Numbered from the stretch's first letter, positions 1-5,539 are shown. The stretch: 6,005 nucleotides of DNA from an uncultured Ruminococcus sp. (GCA_900554995.1 USJJ01000094.1:1-6005), one strand, 5' to 3'. The notes: generated by a model from the letters alone, not told the origin. Program-made: numbers and translations.

Positions 1-144
1 ATCAATTTTTGCTCTTTGTTCTAATATCTTCACAGAAGATAAATAATCAATAGTTTTAGAAGCTTCAGAAATTGCCTTAACAATAGCATCTTTCCAAGAA
101 ACAGTAGAATTTCCTGTTATAGTTAAATGTTTTTCAATTTCCAT
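1..144 (-). CDS. Dodecin family protein, 3' end off the window
   Basis: The first 48 residues of a dodecin-like protein; dodecins are usually about 65-75 aa, so the last third lies beyond base 1. Dodecins form hollow dodecamers that bind flavins. The visible sequence has the family pattern: a first beta strand (KHLTITGNS, residues 5-13), then SWKDAIVKAISEASKTI (16-32) as the helix, then the second strand (VKILEQRAKI). Gln43 of the LEQR motif is kept, but the position of the flavin-stacking Trp in classical dodecins is Ser37 by my alignment. The start ATG has AAAGGA about 11 nt upstream. The coding DNA is very AT-rich and uses codons unlike the dockerin or alr genes. It overlaps the end of the spoVAC fragment, which suggests foreign origin or a junction nearby. 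Confidence 0.75.
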   Translation of the reverse strand, partial: MEIEKHLTITGNSTVSWKDAIVKAISEASKTIDYLSSVKILEQRAKID

Positions 145-337
145 ATACACACATTCCTTTCATTAAAAATCTATTATAAACATTTTTTCCGTTTTTTGAA
201 AAAATATAGAACAGAAGCTGCCCGAAGCAGCAAATCGCTCCGCCGATCAGAAACGCTTTCAGGCAGTCGATTAAAATCGGCGAATCAGGCGACGCCTTTT
301 TGACCATTTCATCGTATTGTTTGTTTGATATTTTCAT
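134..337 (-). pseudogene. spoVAC: Truncated spoVAC (stage V sporulation protein AC), 5' fragment
   Basis: A 67-codon ORF whose first ~50 residues resemble the N-terminus of SpoVAC: an NKQYDEMVKKASPDSPIL segment, then CLKAFLIGGAICCFGQ, the start of the first membrane segment. SpoVAC is a membrane subunit of the SpoVA channel that moves dipicolinic acid into the forespore, and it is normally about 150 aa. Here homology stops after FYIFSKNG (about base 188). The last 17 residues are AT-rich read-through into the dodecin ribosome binding site, with the stop at 134-136. The later membrane helices and the expected spoVAD/spoVAE genes are absent. A ribosome binding site (GGGAGA, 345-350) and ATG are intact, so the 5' end looks genuine. 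Most likely a gene cut by deletion, insertion or a contig misjoin. Confidence 0.7.
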
Positions 338-391
338 CTTGTATTCTCCCGCTTAAATAATTTCAATAACAGTATTATCATTTATGCGTTT

Positions 392-422
392 AAAATACAA
401 AAAGGACGGCATAAGCCGTCCC
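392..422 (-). terminator. Rho-independent terminator of the dockerin gene
   Basis: On the minus strand a perfect 7-bp stem GGACGGC/GCCGTCC (404-410 with 415-421) closes a 4-nt loop. It is followed by TTTTTGTATTTT. It lies 20 bases downstream of the dockerin stop codon and ahead of the spoVAC fragment. Confidence 0.9.
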
Positions 423-441
423 GTTTTGATAAAAATTTAAT

Positions 442-1122
442 TTATGCAACCGCTTTACGAAGAATAAGAAGCGCGTCGAAGCTGTTGATTGAACCGTCGG
501 AATTCATATCTCCGATATTGTAATCAACCGCATTGAGGAGCTTTAACGCAACAACGTGCTGAAGAACGATAAGTGCGTCGGCGGAGTTTACCTTGCCGTC
601 GTGGTTAACGTCGCCCTTTTCGGTTGCAGTTGTTACAAGGTTGATGTCATAGAAATCGCTGACGCCGTTATAAGGCTTGAAGTAAACCTCAACGGAATTG
701 ATTCCAGGTTTAACCTTCTTCCTGAACGAAGCATAAATATTCTGATAAACGCTTGAACCGGAAACAGTCTCTTTATACGCAATATCGGCGGTTTTGCCGT
801 CGGAATAAGTAACTCTGACAACAAGTCCGTTCATATCGAGCATTCCGAGATCCTCATATCTTGTGTGATAGCCGCCATAGTGCTTAAAAGCGACCTTATC
901 ACCGCCCGAAACAAAGGTTCCGAGTCCGTGGTCAGGAACATCATAGTATCCGAAATCCCAGTCGGCACCCTTAAGAAATTCGGTTCTCGCAGGATATTTA
1001 ATAATTTTAACGCTTGTTACGGTTGCAGCCGCCGAGGCAGAAACAAGTGATGCAAATCCCGAGCAGGTAATTGCAACAAGAATTGCCGTCAGCGCAGCTA
1101 TAATACGATGAATTTTCTTCAT
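442..1122 (-). CDS. Secreted type I dockerin-domain protein
   Basis: 226 aa. A signal peptide is visible: MKKIHR, a hydrophobic stretch to about residue 27, and an SASA cleavage region near residue 31. Residues ~35-165 are a beta-rich region with a bacterial Ig-like flavour (VTSVKIIKYPARTEF, then LVVRVTYSDGKTADI). No catalytic signature is visible. The C-terminus is a complete two-repeat type I dockerin. Loop 1 has Asp171, Asn173, Asp175, Asn179, Asp182; loop 2 has Asp205, Asn207, Asp209, Asn213, Asp216. These are the calcium ligand positions. The residues that usually set cohesin specificity (loop positions 10-11) are Ser-Ala and Ser-Phe. Dockerins plug extracellular proteins into cohesin scaffolds (cellulosome or amylosome). 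Start: GGAGG lies 8 nt before the ATG. It is transcribed from its own promoter and closed by its own terminator. Function beyond cohesin binding is unknown. Confidence 0.9.
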   Translation of the reverse strand: MKKIHRIIAALTAILVAITCSGFASLVSASAAATVTSVKIIKYPARTEFLKGADWDFGYYDVPDHGLGTFVSGGDKVAFKHYGGYHTRYEDLGMLDMNGLVVRVTYSDGKTADIAYKETVSGSSVYQNIYASFRKKVKPGINSVEVYFKPYNGVSDFYDINLVTTATEKGDVNHDGKVNSADALIVLQHVVALKLLNAVDYNIGDMNSDGSINSFDALLILRKAVA

Positions 1123-1148
1123 AACTGTTTCCTCCGTAGTTTTTTATT

Positions 1149-1177
1149 ATTATAACTTATTTATTCGATTTTGTCAA
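1149..1177 (-). promoter_or_regulatory. Consensus SigA promoter for the dockerin gene
   Basis: On the minus strand TTGACA (1172-1177), a 17-nt spacer and TATAAT (1149-1154): a perfect match to the housekeeping consensus. The predicted start is about 20 nt upstream of the dockerin ATG, leaving a short leader holding the GGAGG site. The -35 box contains the TGA stop of the upstream radical SAM gene. Confidence 0.88.
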
Positions 1178-2046
1178 ACTCCGCTGAGATCAAAATCGGG
1201 AACAAACTCCTCGGATGAGGAATCAAGCTCCTGAATATAAACATTCTCAAAACCGAGCTTTTCGGCATATTCAAGCACAAGATTATACTCCCTCTCGCTG
1301 AGTTTACGGTTAATCGTCGGATACTCGGCAGCTTTTGCACACGGTATATACTGCCCCATCAGGCTGATAACCGTGTCAATCGGCAGGTTATCCTTTATCC
1401 AGTCAAGAGTACGCATCGCCTGACTGACATTGCCCGGAAGAACGAGATGGCGAATTATCAGTCCGTTTTTCATAAGCCCGTTTTCAAAGACATCCGTCCC
1501 CTGCTGTCGTTTCATCTCCCTGACAGCCGCCGAACAAACGTCGAAATAATCTGCCGCCTTGCTGTACTTCAGAGATACGGACGGGCTGACATATTTCATA
1601 TCCGTGAGATAAATATCAACAAGTCCGTCAAGCATTTTCAGCGATTCAACACTGTCATATCCGCCCGTGTTATACACCACGGGAACCGACGGTTTGTATT
1701 TTGAAAGCGTGGAAGCGAGCTGAACGGTATAGTGCGTTGGATTTACGAGGTTAATATTATTAGCTCCCCGGGATTCAAGCTCTCTAAAAATTTCAATCAG
1801 CCGATCTTCTGTTATCTCCTTGCCATAGCATTCACTGCTGATTCTGTAATTCTGGCAGTATACACATTTTAAAGAACAACCCGAAAAGAAAACCGTTCCG
1901 CTGCCCTTTTCACCGCTTATGCATGGCTCCTCCCAATAATGCAGGGCGGCTCTGGCAACCTTGTATCCCGTATTAACGCCGCACACGCCCGTTTTTATGT
2001 CTCTGTCGGCACCGCAGCGCCTCGGACACTGATTACAAATAAACAT
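1174..2046 (-). CDS. PflX-like radical SAM protein
   Basis: 290 aa. The radical SAM cluster motif CxxxCxxC is present as Cys57-SLK-Cys61-VY-Cys64, which ligates a 4Fe-4S cluster that cleaves S-adenosylmethionine. NTGGY (126-130) occupies the GGE-like SAM-binding position, followed by DIYLTDMKY (144-152) and RHLVLPG (199-205). An N-terminal set of cysteines (C4, C7, C11, C22) precedes the core, as in the PflX group (COG1313), relatives of pyruvate formate-lyase activase. The substrate of this family is not established, and no glycyl-radical enzyme is next to it here. Start: AAGG is 7 nt before the ATG. No terminator follows, so reading through into the dockerin gene is possible. It is transcribed divergently from the cyclophilin operon. 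Confidence 0.88.
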   Translation of the reverse strand: MFICNQCPRRCGADRDIKTGVCGVNTGYKVARAALHYWEEPCISGEKGSGTVFFSGCSLKCVYCQNYRISSECYGKEITEDRLIEIFRELESRGANNINLVNPTHYTVQLASTLSKYKPSVPVVYNTGGYDSVESLKMLDGLVDIYLTDMKYVSPSVSLKYSKAADYFDVCSAAVREMKRQQGTDVFENGLMKNGLIIRHLVLPGNVSQAMRTLDWIKDNLPIDTVISLMGQYIPCAKAAEYPTINRKLSEREYNLVLEYAEKLGFENVYIQELDSSSEEFVPDFDLSGV

Positions 2047-2078
2047 CCCGACACCTTATTAATTATTAATGTAAAATA

Positions 2079-2106
2079 ATTATAACACAAAATTTCTACT
2101 TGTCTA
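2079..2106 (-). promoter_or_regulatory. Promoter of the radical SAM gene
   Basis: On the minus strand TAGACA (2101-2106, 5 of 6 to consensus), a 16-nt spacer and TATAAT (2079-2084). It lies about 33 nt before the start codon. Its -35 bases are shared with the opposing promoter. Confidence 0.7.
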
Positions 2107-2128
2107 TACTTTATATATGTGATATAAT
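2100..2128 (+). promoter_or_regulatory. Promoter of the cyclophilin-alr-ybaK operon
   Basis: TTGTCT (2100-2105, 4 of 6), a 17-nt spacer and a perfect TATAAT (2123-2128). The predicted start is near 2135, giving a leader of about 30 nt with GAGG (2154-2157) before the ATG at 2167. Confidence 0.75.
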
Positions 2129-2166
2129 TGCTGAGTAGAACACGAGATAAAGTGAGGTAAATATTT

Positions 2167-2745
2167 ATGAAAAGAGCAGTCGCTTTATTTACAACTGCTA
2201 TATTAATGCTTTTGTGTCTTACATCCTGCGGTTCGTCGGGCGGACTGAAGGGTAAGCACCACGTTGAAATGGTTATTAAGGATTACGGAACGGTTAAAAT
2301 TGAGCTTGACGGAGATCAGGCACCTCTCACCGTGGGCAACTTTGTTAAGCTCTGTAACGAAGGCTTCTACGACGGTTTGACTTTCCACCGTTATGTTAAG
2401 GATTTTGTTCTTCAGGGCGGCGACCCCGAGGGAACGGGTCTCGGCGGCTGCGAAAGCAGTATTAAGGGCGAATTTTCCGCAAACGGAGTAAAAAATACAA
2501 TTAAACACAAGCGCGGCGTAATTTCAATGGCGAGAAACCAGTTTGACTATAACTCGGCTTCATCGCAGTTCTTTATTTGCCTCAAGAGTACATACGCATC
2601 CGATCTTGACGGACAGTATGCGGCTTTCGGCAAAATTACGGAGGGCTTGGATATTATAGATAAAATATGCAGTACGGTTCCGGAAAGCAACTGTATTCCC
2701 GCAGATCAGCAGCCTGTAATTGAAACAATCAAGGTAATTGACTGA
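2167..2745 (+). CDS. Cyclophilin-type peptidyl-prolyl isomerase lipoprotein
   Basis: 192 aa. The N-terminus is a lipoprotein signal: MKR, a hydrophobic core, and the lipobox LTSC with lipidated Cys21. The enzyme should therefore be anchored on the outer face of the membrane and help fold exported proteins by cis-trans isomerising Xaa-Pro bonds. The cyclophilin fold spans about 31-192. Signature residues are present: FHRYVKDFVLQGGDPEGTG (73-91) with the catalytic Arg75, Phe80 and Gln83, then SSQFFICL (132-139). In the LDGQYAAFGK segment, the positions of human cyclophilin A Trp121 and His126 are Asp146 and Tyr151 by alignment, so low cyclosporin affinity is expected (inference). It is first in a three-gene operon; its stop overlaps the ribosome binding site of alr. 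Confidence 0.93.
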   Translation: MKRAVALFTTAILMLLCLTSCGSSGGLKGKHHVEMVIKDYGTVKIELDGDQAPLTVGNFVKLCNEGFYDGLTFHRYVKDFVLQGGDPEGTGLGGCESSIKGEFSANGVKNTIKHKRGVISMARNQFDYNSASSQFFICLKSTYASDLDGQYAAFGKITEGLDIIDKICSTVPESNCIPADQQPVIETIKVID

Positions 2746-2751
2746 GAGGTG
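2746..2751 (+). promoter_or_regulatory. Ribosome binding site that fixes the TTG start of alr
   Basis: GAGGTG begins right after the cyclophilin stop codon and sits about 7 nt before TTG at 2757. The next in-frame Met is residue 28, inside the conserved fold, so TTG is the only credible start. Confidence 0.75.
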
Positions 2752-2756
2752 TAATT

Positions 2757-3932
2757 TTGAGTAATAATCTTGACTATCTCAACAGAGTTTATCTGAAAAT
2801 CGATCTTGATAAAATTTGTAATAACATAAAGGAAGTTATGAACAAGGTCGGCAAGGACACCAAGGTAATGGCTGTCGTAAAAGCCGACGCATACGGACAC
2901 GGTGCGATTGAGGTTACAAAAGCACTCAGCGAAATCGGCACATACGGCTTTGCGGTTGCAACCGTCGGTGAGGCTCTTGCTCTTCGCCGTGCAGGTATAA
3001 CGAAGCCGATCCTTATTCTCGACTTTGTTTTCCCGAATCAGTTTGAAACAATAATACGTAACGATATTATGCTCACAATTTTCCGTTACGAAATTGCAAA
3101 GGAGCTTAATGAAGCTGCCGAACATATGGGTACGACAGCACACATTCATATTAAGGTTGACACGGGAATGGGCAGAATCGGATTTATCCCGGATGACGAG
3201 AGCATTGACGAAATCCGCAGAATTTCCCAGCTTCCGAATGTTGAAATCGACGGTATTTTCACTCATTTTGCCTGTGCGGACGAGGCTGACAAAACCTCAA
3301 TGAACAACCAGTTCAAAAAATTTGAGGACTTTGTAAAAAGACTTGAAGAAATCGGTATCAATATTCCGATCAAGCACGTATGTAACAGTGCGGCGATAAT
3401 CGACACAAATAACGATTTTCTTAATATGGTCAGAAGCGGAATCATAACCTACGGTCTGTATCCGTCCCAATTTGTGCACAAGGAAAATCTCCACATTGAG
3501 CCTGCAATGGAGCTTCACAGCCTTGTTATCAATGTTAAAACAATACACAAGGGTGATACAGTAAGCTACGGTTCAACCTACGTTGCGACAAAGCCGACTG
3601 TTATCGCAACAATTCCCGTGGGCTATGCCGACGGATATCCTCGCCTGCTTTCAAACAAAGGCAGCGTCCTGATTCACGGCAGACGTGCCAAAATCGTCGG
3701 AATGATCTGTATGGATCAGTTTATGGTTGATGTTACCGATATTCCGGGCGTTTCGATCGGCGACGCCGTAACGCTTATCGGCAAAGACGGCGATGAAGAA
3801 ATTACCTGTGAGGAAATAGGCGATCTTTCGGGTCGTTTCAACTATGAATTTCTTTGCTGTATTACACGGCGAGTTCCGAGAGTTTACACAAGAGGCGGCA
3901 GAACCGTCAAAATCGTTGACTATTTAGAGTGA
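2757..3932 (+). CDS. alr: Alanine racemase
   Basis: 391 aa, the usual full length. It interconverts L- and D-alanine in the cytoplasm with pyridoxal phosphate, supplying D-Ala for peptidoglycan. The N-terminal barrel carries the PLP lysine in VVKADAYGHG (Lys42). HIKVDTGMGRIG (131-142) holds the family lysine (Lys133, carbamylated in the Geobacillus enzyme) and Arg140. The catalytic tyrosine of the partner subunit is Tyr271 in VSYGSTY. MICMDQ (316-321) is the other conserved loop, followed by the C-terminal beta domain. All key residues are present. The start is TTG. There are 11 bases between it and the cyclophilin gene, and 5 bases to the next gene, so the three are one transcript. Regulation appears to be by the shared upstream promoter only. 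Confidence 0.97.
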   Translation: MSNNLDYLNRVYLKIDLDKICNNIKEVMNKVGKDTKVMAVVKADAYGHGAIEVTKALSEIGTYGFAVATVGEALALRRAGITKPILILDFVFPNQFETIIRNDIMLTIFRYEIAKELNEAAEHMGTTAHIHIKVDTGMGRIGFIPDDESIDEIRRISQLPNVEIDGIFTHFACADEADKTSMNNQFKKFEDFVKRLEEIGINIPIKHVCNSAAIIDTNNDFLNMVRSGIITYGLYPSQFVHKENLHIEPAMELHSLVINVKTIHKGDTVSYGSTYVATKPTVIATIPVGYADGYPRLLSNKGSVLIHGRRAKIVGMICMDQFMVDVTDIPGVSIGDAVTLIGKDGDEEITCEEIGDLSGRFNYEFLCCITRRVPRVYTRGGRTVKIVDYLE

Positions 3933-3937
3933 TTGAT

Positions 3938-4420
3938 ATGGCAGAAGTTAAAACAAATGTTATGCGCTTGCTTGACAAGAAAAAAATAAACTACACACCG
4001 CATTTTTATCCTCACGGCGATGACATCCCGACCGATGGAATAACGATTGCCGAATTTCTCGGCAAGGATCCCGCAACGGTATATAAGACGCTCGTTACCC
4101 GTTCCGCATCAAAGAATTACTATGTTTTCGTAGTGCCTGTTGCCGAACATCTTGATCTAAAAAAGGCTGCAAAATCAGTCGGTGAAAAGTCGATTGAAAT
4201 GATAAAACAAAGCGAACTTCTTCCCCTCACCGGCTATATTCACGGAGGCTGCAGTCCGATCGGGATGAAGAAGAGCTTTAAGACTACCTTTCACGAGGAT
4301 ATCCTTTCCCTCGAAACGGTTACGCTCAGCGCCGGCCGCGTCGGCAGTCAGGTTGAGCTTACACCGAATGACATAATCAGCTTTGTCCGCGGCAGAACAG
4401 CGGATATAATCGTTAAATAG
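3938..4420 (+). CDS. ybaK: YbaK/EbsC-type aminoacyl-tRNA deacylase (Cys-tRNA(Pro))
   Basis: 160 aa from the ATG. YbaK proteins hydrolyse Cys-tRNA(Pro) made in error by prolyl-tRNA synthetase, a trans-acting proofreading step in the cytoplasm. The sequence fits along its whole length: TNVMRLLDKKKINY (6-19), GKDPATVYKTLV (42-53) with Lys50 at the catalytic lysine position, YYVFVVPVAEHLDLKKAAK (61-79), GGCSPIGMKK (103-112) and GSQVEL (136-141). An in-frame GTG at 3929 overlaps the alr stop and would add three residues. I prefer ATG 3938 because family members start at this point and GAGTGAT lies just upstream. It is the last gene of the operon, followed directly by a terminator. The exact tRNA specificity is inferred from the family. 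Confidence 0.93.
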   Translation: MAEVKTNVMRLLDKKKINYTPHFYPHGDDIPTDGITIAEFLGKDPATVYKTLVTRSASKNYYVFVVPVAEHLDLKKAAKSVGEKSIEMIKQSELLPLTGYIHGGCSPIGMKKSFKTTFHEDILSLETVTLSAGRVGSQVELTPNDIISFVRGRTADIIVK

Positions 4421-4421
4421 C

Positions 4422-4463
4422 AAAAAGCAGTAAAGTTCGTTTTGAACCTTACTGCTTTTTTTA
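4422..4463. terminator. Bidirectional terminator between convergent genes
   Basis: A long near-perfect inverted repeat: AAAAAGCAGTAA (4422-4433) pairs with TTACTGCTTTTT (4449-4460). Inside it GTTC pairs with GAAC, with one mismatch pair and a 5-nt loop. It is flanked by T-runs on both strands, so it can end the ybaK operon (plus) and the PASTA ORF (minus). Confidence 0.9.
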
Positions 4464-4467
4464 TTGC

Positions 4468-4746
4468 TTATCTTAGATTCATAAGTCTGTCAAGCGGAGA
4501 TTCGAGTGAGCCGTCATCTTCACTTGTTTCATCCTCGGAGGTAGTCTCTTCGGTTGTCTGCTCCTCCGTTACGGGTTCGCCCCAAACAAAGAGGAATACC
4601 GTTGTGCCCTTTTCATATGAAGCGCCGCCCTCAAGTGATGCGCCCTGAACGGTGCCCTCCTGCTCTCCGTCGGTATTGAGTTTAACCGACTTTTCAACAG
4701 TAAATCCGATCTTTGTAAGCATATTACGAGCTTCTTCATATTTCAT
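4468..4746 (-). CDS. PASTA-domain protein, N-terminally truncated (probable 3' gene remnant)
   Basis: 92 aa. Residues 1-59 are a PASTA domain lacking its first strand: YEEARNMLTKIGFTVE, then EGTVQGASLEGGASYEKGTTVFLFV. The tail (60-92) is rich in Thr, Glu, Ser and Asp and ends SPLDRLMNLR. PASTA domains bind peptidoglycan fragments or beta-lactams and normally lie in repeats at the C-terminus of PrkC/StkP-type Ser/Thr kinases or class B penicillin-binding proteins. The usual VP-x-V-x-G opening is replaced here: the codons before the ATG read LFKHLN and then an in-frame stop. There is no ribosome binding site at normal spacing. No kinase, transpeptidase or membrane segment is present. The C-terminus and terminator look intact. 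I read it as the 3' end of a broken gene; a small expressed protein is possible. Confidence 0.7.
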   Translation of the reverse strand: MKYEEARNMLTKIGFTVEKSVKLNTDGEQEGTVQGASLEGGASYEKGTTVFLFVWGEPVTEEQTTEETTSEDETSEDDGSLESPLDRLMNLR

Positions 4747-4788
4747 ATTAAGATGTTTAAATAGTTAGGCGGACTCACTCCTTGCGTT

Positions 4789-4827
4789 TTAAAGCATTCC
4801 ACTCATTCGGCTGTGAAGTAAAATCAT
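4789..4827 (-). CDS. Micro-ORF 9, MILLHSRMSGML
   Basis: Twelve codons ending TAA, with AAAGGTGTGATC about 10 nt upstream, a near-complete Shine-Dalgarno match. The last 11-mer copy follows 8 nt after the stop. Last of the series before the PASTA ORF. The peptide is not clearly related to the others. Confidence 0.35.
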   Translation of the reverse strand: MILLHSRMSGML

Positions 4828-4890
4828 TGCTTCGATCACACCTTTATATAACTGCAATTCATAGAACCTAATCTATATTAAGCATTCATC

Positions 4891-4920
4891 ATGCGGAAAT
4901 TATCAAAGTGATTTTCGCAT
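4891..4920. repeat. Isolated inverted repeat near the 3' side of the array
   Basis: ATGCGGAAAT and ATTTTCGCAT pair (one G-T on the plus strand) around a 10-nt loop. It lies inside the possible 17-codon ORF and has no T-run, so it is not a terminator. It is not related to the GAAA hairpins. Confidence 0.5.
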
Positions 4921-4932
4921 TCAAGGCACATC

Positions 4933-4941
4933 TTATGCCAT
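4933..4941 (-). CDS. Minigene ATG-GCA-TAA (Met-Ala-stop), copy 2
   Basis: The second identical two-codon ORF, with CGGAG about 9 nt upstream and GGCA/TGCC pairing around its stop. One base after the stop another ATG opens a 17-codon ORF (4878-4931, MCLECENHFDNFRMMNA), an arrangement that would allow re-initiation. That ORF has no ribosome binding site of its own. Confidence 0.3.
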   Translation of the reverse strand: MA

Positions 4942-5003
4942 TGGAAACAACTCCGTTTTTAAGATTCCGGTAAGACCGGTGATAGAACTTGAGGCATTGA
5001 ATG

Positions 5004-5012
5004 TTATGCCAT
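5004..5012 (-). CDS. Minigene ATG-GCA-TAA (Met-Ala-stop), copy 1
   Basis: A two-codon ORF directly after an 11-mer copy whose GGAG sits about 8 nt upstream. The start region can pair in GGCAT/ATGCC around the stop codon. Seven bases after the stop a 12-codon ORF (4959-4997, MPQVLSPVLPES) opens without its own ribosome binding site. Confidence 0.3.
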   Translation of the reverse strand: MA

Positions 5013-5031
5013 GGGACTCACTCCTGTTTCT

Positions 5032-5067
5032 TTAAAATTCAAGCATAAAAGCCTGTCCTATCATCAT
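5032..5067 (-). CDS. Micro-ORF 8, MMIGQAFMLEF
   Basis: Eleven codons ending TAA, with CCGAAAGGATGATC upstream. It ends CTTGAATTTTAA exactly like micro-ORF 2 and is followed by an 11-mer copy. With micro-ORF 2 it brackets the DLNI/ILCI series. Confidence 0.45.
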   Translation of the reverse strand: MMIGQAFMLEF

Positions 5068-5111
5068 ATGAGATCATCCTTTCGGGATGTAAATTTCGTG
5101 ATTTAAAGTGT

Positions 5112-5133
5112 GCCGTGCTTTTCAGCTGTCGGC
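5112..5133 (-). repeat. Array hairpin f, degenerate (before micro-ORF 8)
   Basis: Outer stem GCCG/CGGC, 3-nt bulge ACA, inner stem GCT/AGC, loop GAAA, with one unpaired A on the 3' side. It keeps the overall shape with a different outer stem sequence. Confidence 0.5.
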
Positions 5134-5138
5134 GGAGA

Positions 5139-5174
5139 CTAAATAGTCAGATCGTAAAAACCTCTTGTAATCAT
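5139..5174 (-). CDS. Micro-ORF 7, MITRGFYDLTI
   Basis: Eleven codons ending TAG. Near-identical peptide to micro-ORF 5, encoded with different synonymous codons (ATT, GGT and TAC in place of ATC, GGA and TAT). No 11-mer follows this copy; the sixth, degenerate hairpin comes next. Confidence 0.6.
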   Translation of the reverse strand: MITRGFYDLTI

Positions 5175-5207
5175 AGCTTAATCACCCTTTCGGTAAGATT
5201 TCAGCCT

Positions 5208-5234
5208 GCCGCTGCATTTCTGCACTGTTGCGGC
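5208..5234 (-). repeat. Array hairpin e (before micro-ORF 7)
   Basis: Outer stem GCCGC/GCGGC, bulge AACAG, inner stem TGCA/TGCA, loop GAAA. The pair closing the loop is A-T instead of T-A or T-G, a double change that keeps the stem. Confidence 0.7.
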
Positions 5235-5238
5235 GAAT

Positions 5239-5274
5239 TTAACAAATACAGAGAATATGGAACCTCTTTTTCAT
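5239..5274 (-). CDS. Micro-ORF 6, MKKRFHILCIC
   Basis: Eleven codons ending TAA, with GGAAAGGG about 12 nt upstream. ILCI class, the partner copy of micro-ORF 4 in the second unit. The last residue is Cys instead of Tyr. The Lys-Lys-Arg start is more basic than in the other copies. Confidence 0.55.
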   Translation of the reverse strand: MKKRFHILCIC

Positions 5275-5308
5275 AACATCATCAGACCCTTTCCTTGGGG
5301 ATATCCTG

Positions 5309-5333
5309 CCGCTGCCTTTCAGCATTCATGCGG
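5309..5333 (-). repeat. Array hairpin d (before micro-ORF 6)
   Basis: Outer stem CCGC/GCGG, bulge ATGAA, inner stem TGCT/GGCA with one G-T pair, loop GAAA. It is followed by GGATATCC as in hairpin b. Confidence 0.7.
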
Positions 5334-5375
5334 TAAAGTTACTTCTGTGTCGGACTCACTCCCTTGCGTTATCGT

Positions 5376-5411
5376 TCAAATATTCAGATCATAAAATCCT
5401 CTTGTGATCAT
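5376..5411 (-). CDS. Micro-ORF 5, MITRGFYDLNI
   Basis: Eleven codons ending TGA. The upstream stretch CCGAAAGGGTGATTAAGCT is identical to that of micro-ORF 7. Compared with that copy the codons for Ile2, Gly5 and Tyr7 differ only at the third base, the stop differs (TGA, TAG) and one residue changes (Asn10, Thr10). An in-frame TAA four bases before the ATG region shuts off any longer ORF. Confidence 0.6.
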   Translation of the reverse strand: MITRGFYDLNI

Positions 5412-5441
5412 AGCTTAATCACCCTTTCGGTAAGATAAGCC

Positions 5442-5470
5442 TGCCGCCGCCTTTCAGCACCGATGCGGCA
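5442..5470 (-). repeat. Array hairpin c (before micro-ORF 5)
   Basis: The outer stem is extended to six pairs, TGCCGC/GCGGCA. Bulge ATCGG, inner stem TGCT/GGCG with two G-T pairs, loop GAAA. Confidence 0.7.
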
Positions 5471-5473
5471 CAT

Positions 5474-5509
5474 TTAGTAAATACAGAGAATGTGATAACC
5501 TCTCGTCAT
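5474..5509 (-). CDS. Micro-ORF 4, MTRGYHILCIY
   Basis: Eleven codons ending TAA, with GAAAGGG upstream. Pairs with micro-ORF 6: ATTCTCTGTATT is identical and the preceding His is CAC here and CAT there. The aromatic residue before it is Tyr here and Phe there. First member of a two-ORF unit. Confidence 0.55.
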   Translation of the reverse strand: MTRGYHILCIY

Positions 5510-5539
5510 AATATCAAGCCCTTTCATCGGGATATCCTG

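Noticed and set aside
338..391. SigG/SigF-type sporulation promoter upstream of the spoVAC fragment
   Set aside because: GATAATA weakly resembles the SigG -10 element, but the best -35 candidate is about 4 nt too close.
442..1122. Lipoprotein signal at Cys20 of the dockerin protein
   Set aside because: AITC is a poor lipobox and an SASA signal peptidase I site follows; a secreted protein is more likely.
2706..3266. Long minus-strand ORF opposite alr, and other antisense ORFs
   Set aside because: They are mirror frames of well-conserved genes (alr, cyclophilin, ybaK, radical SAM) with no family match or ribosome binding site of note.
4967..4979. Small hairpin CCGGT/ACCGG as a terminator
   Set aside because: The stem is only 5 bp with a 3-nt loop and no T-run follows on either strand.
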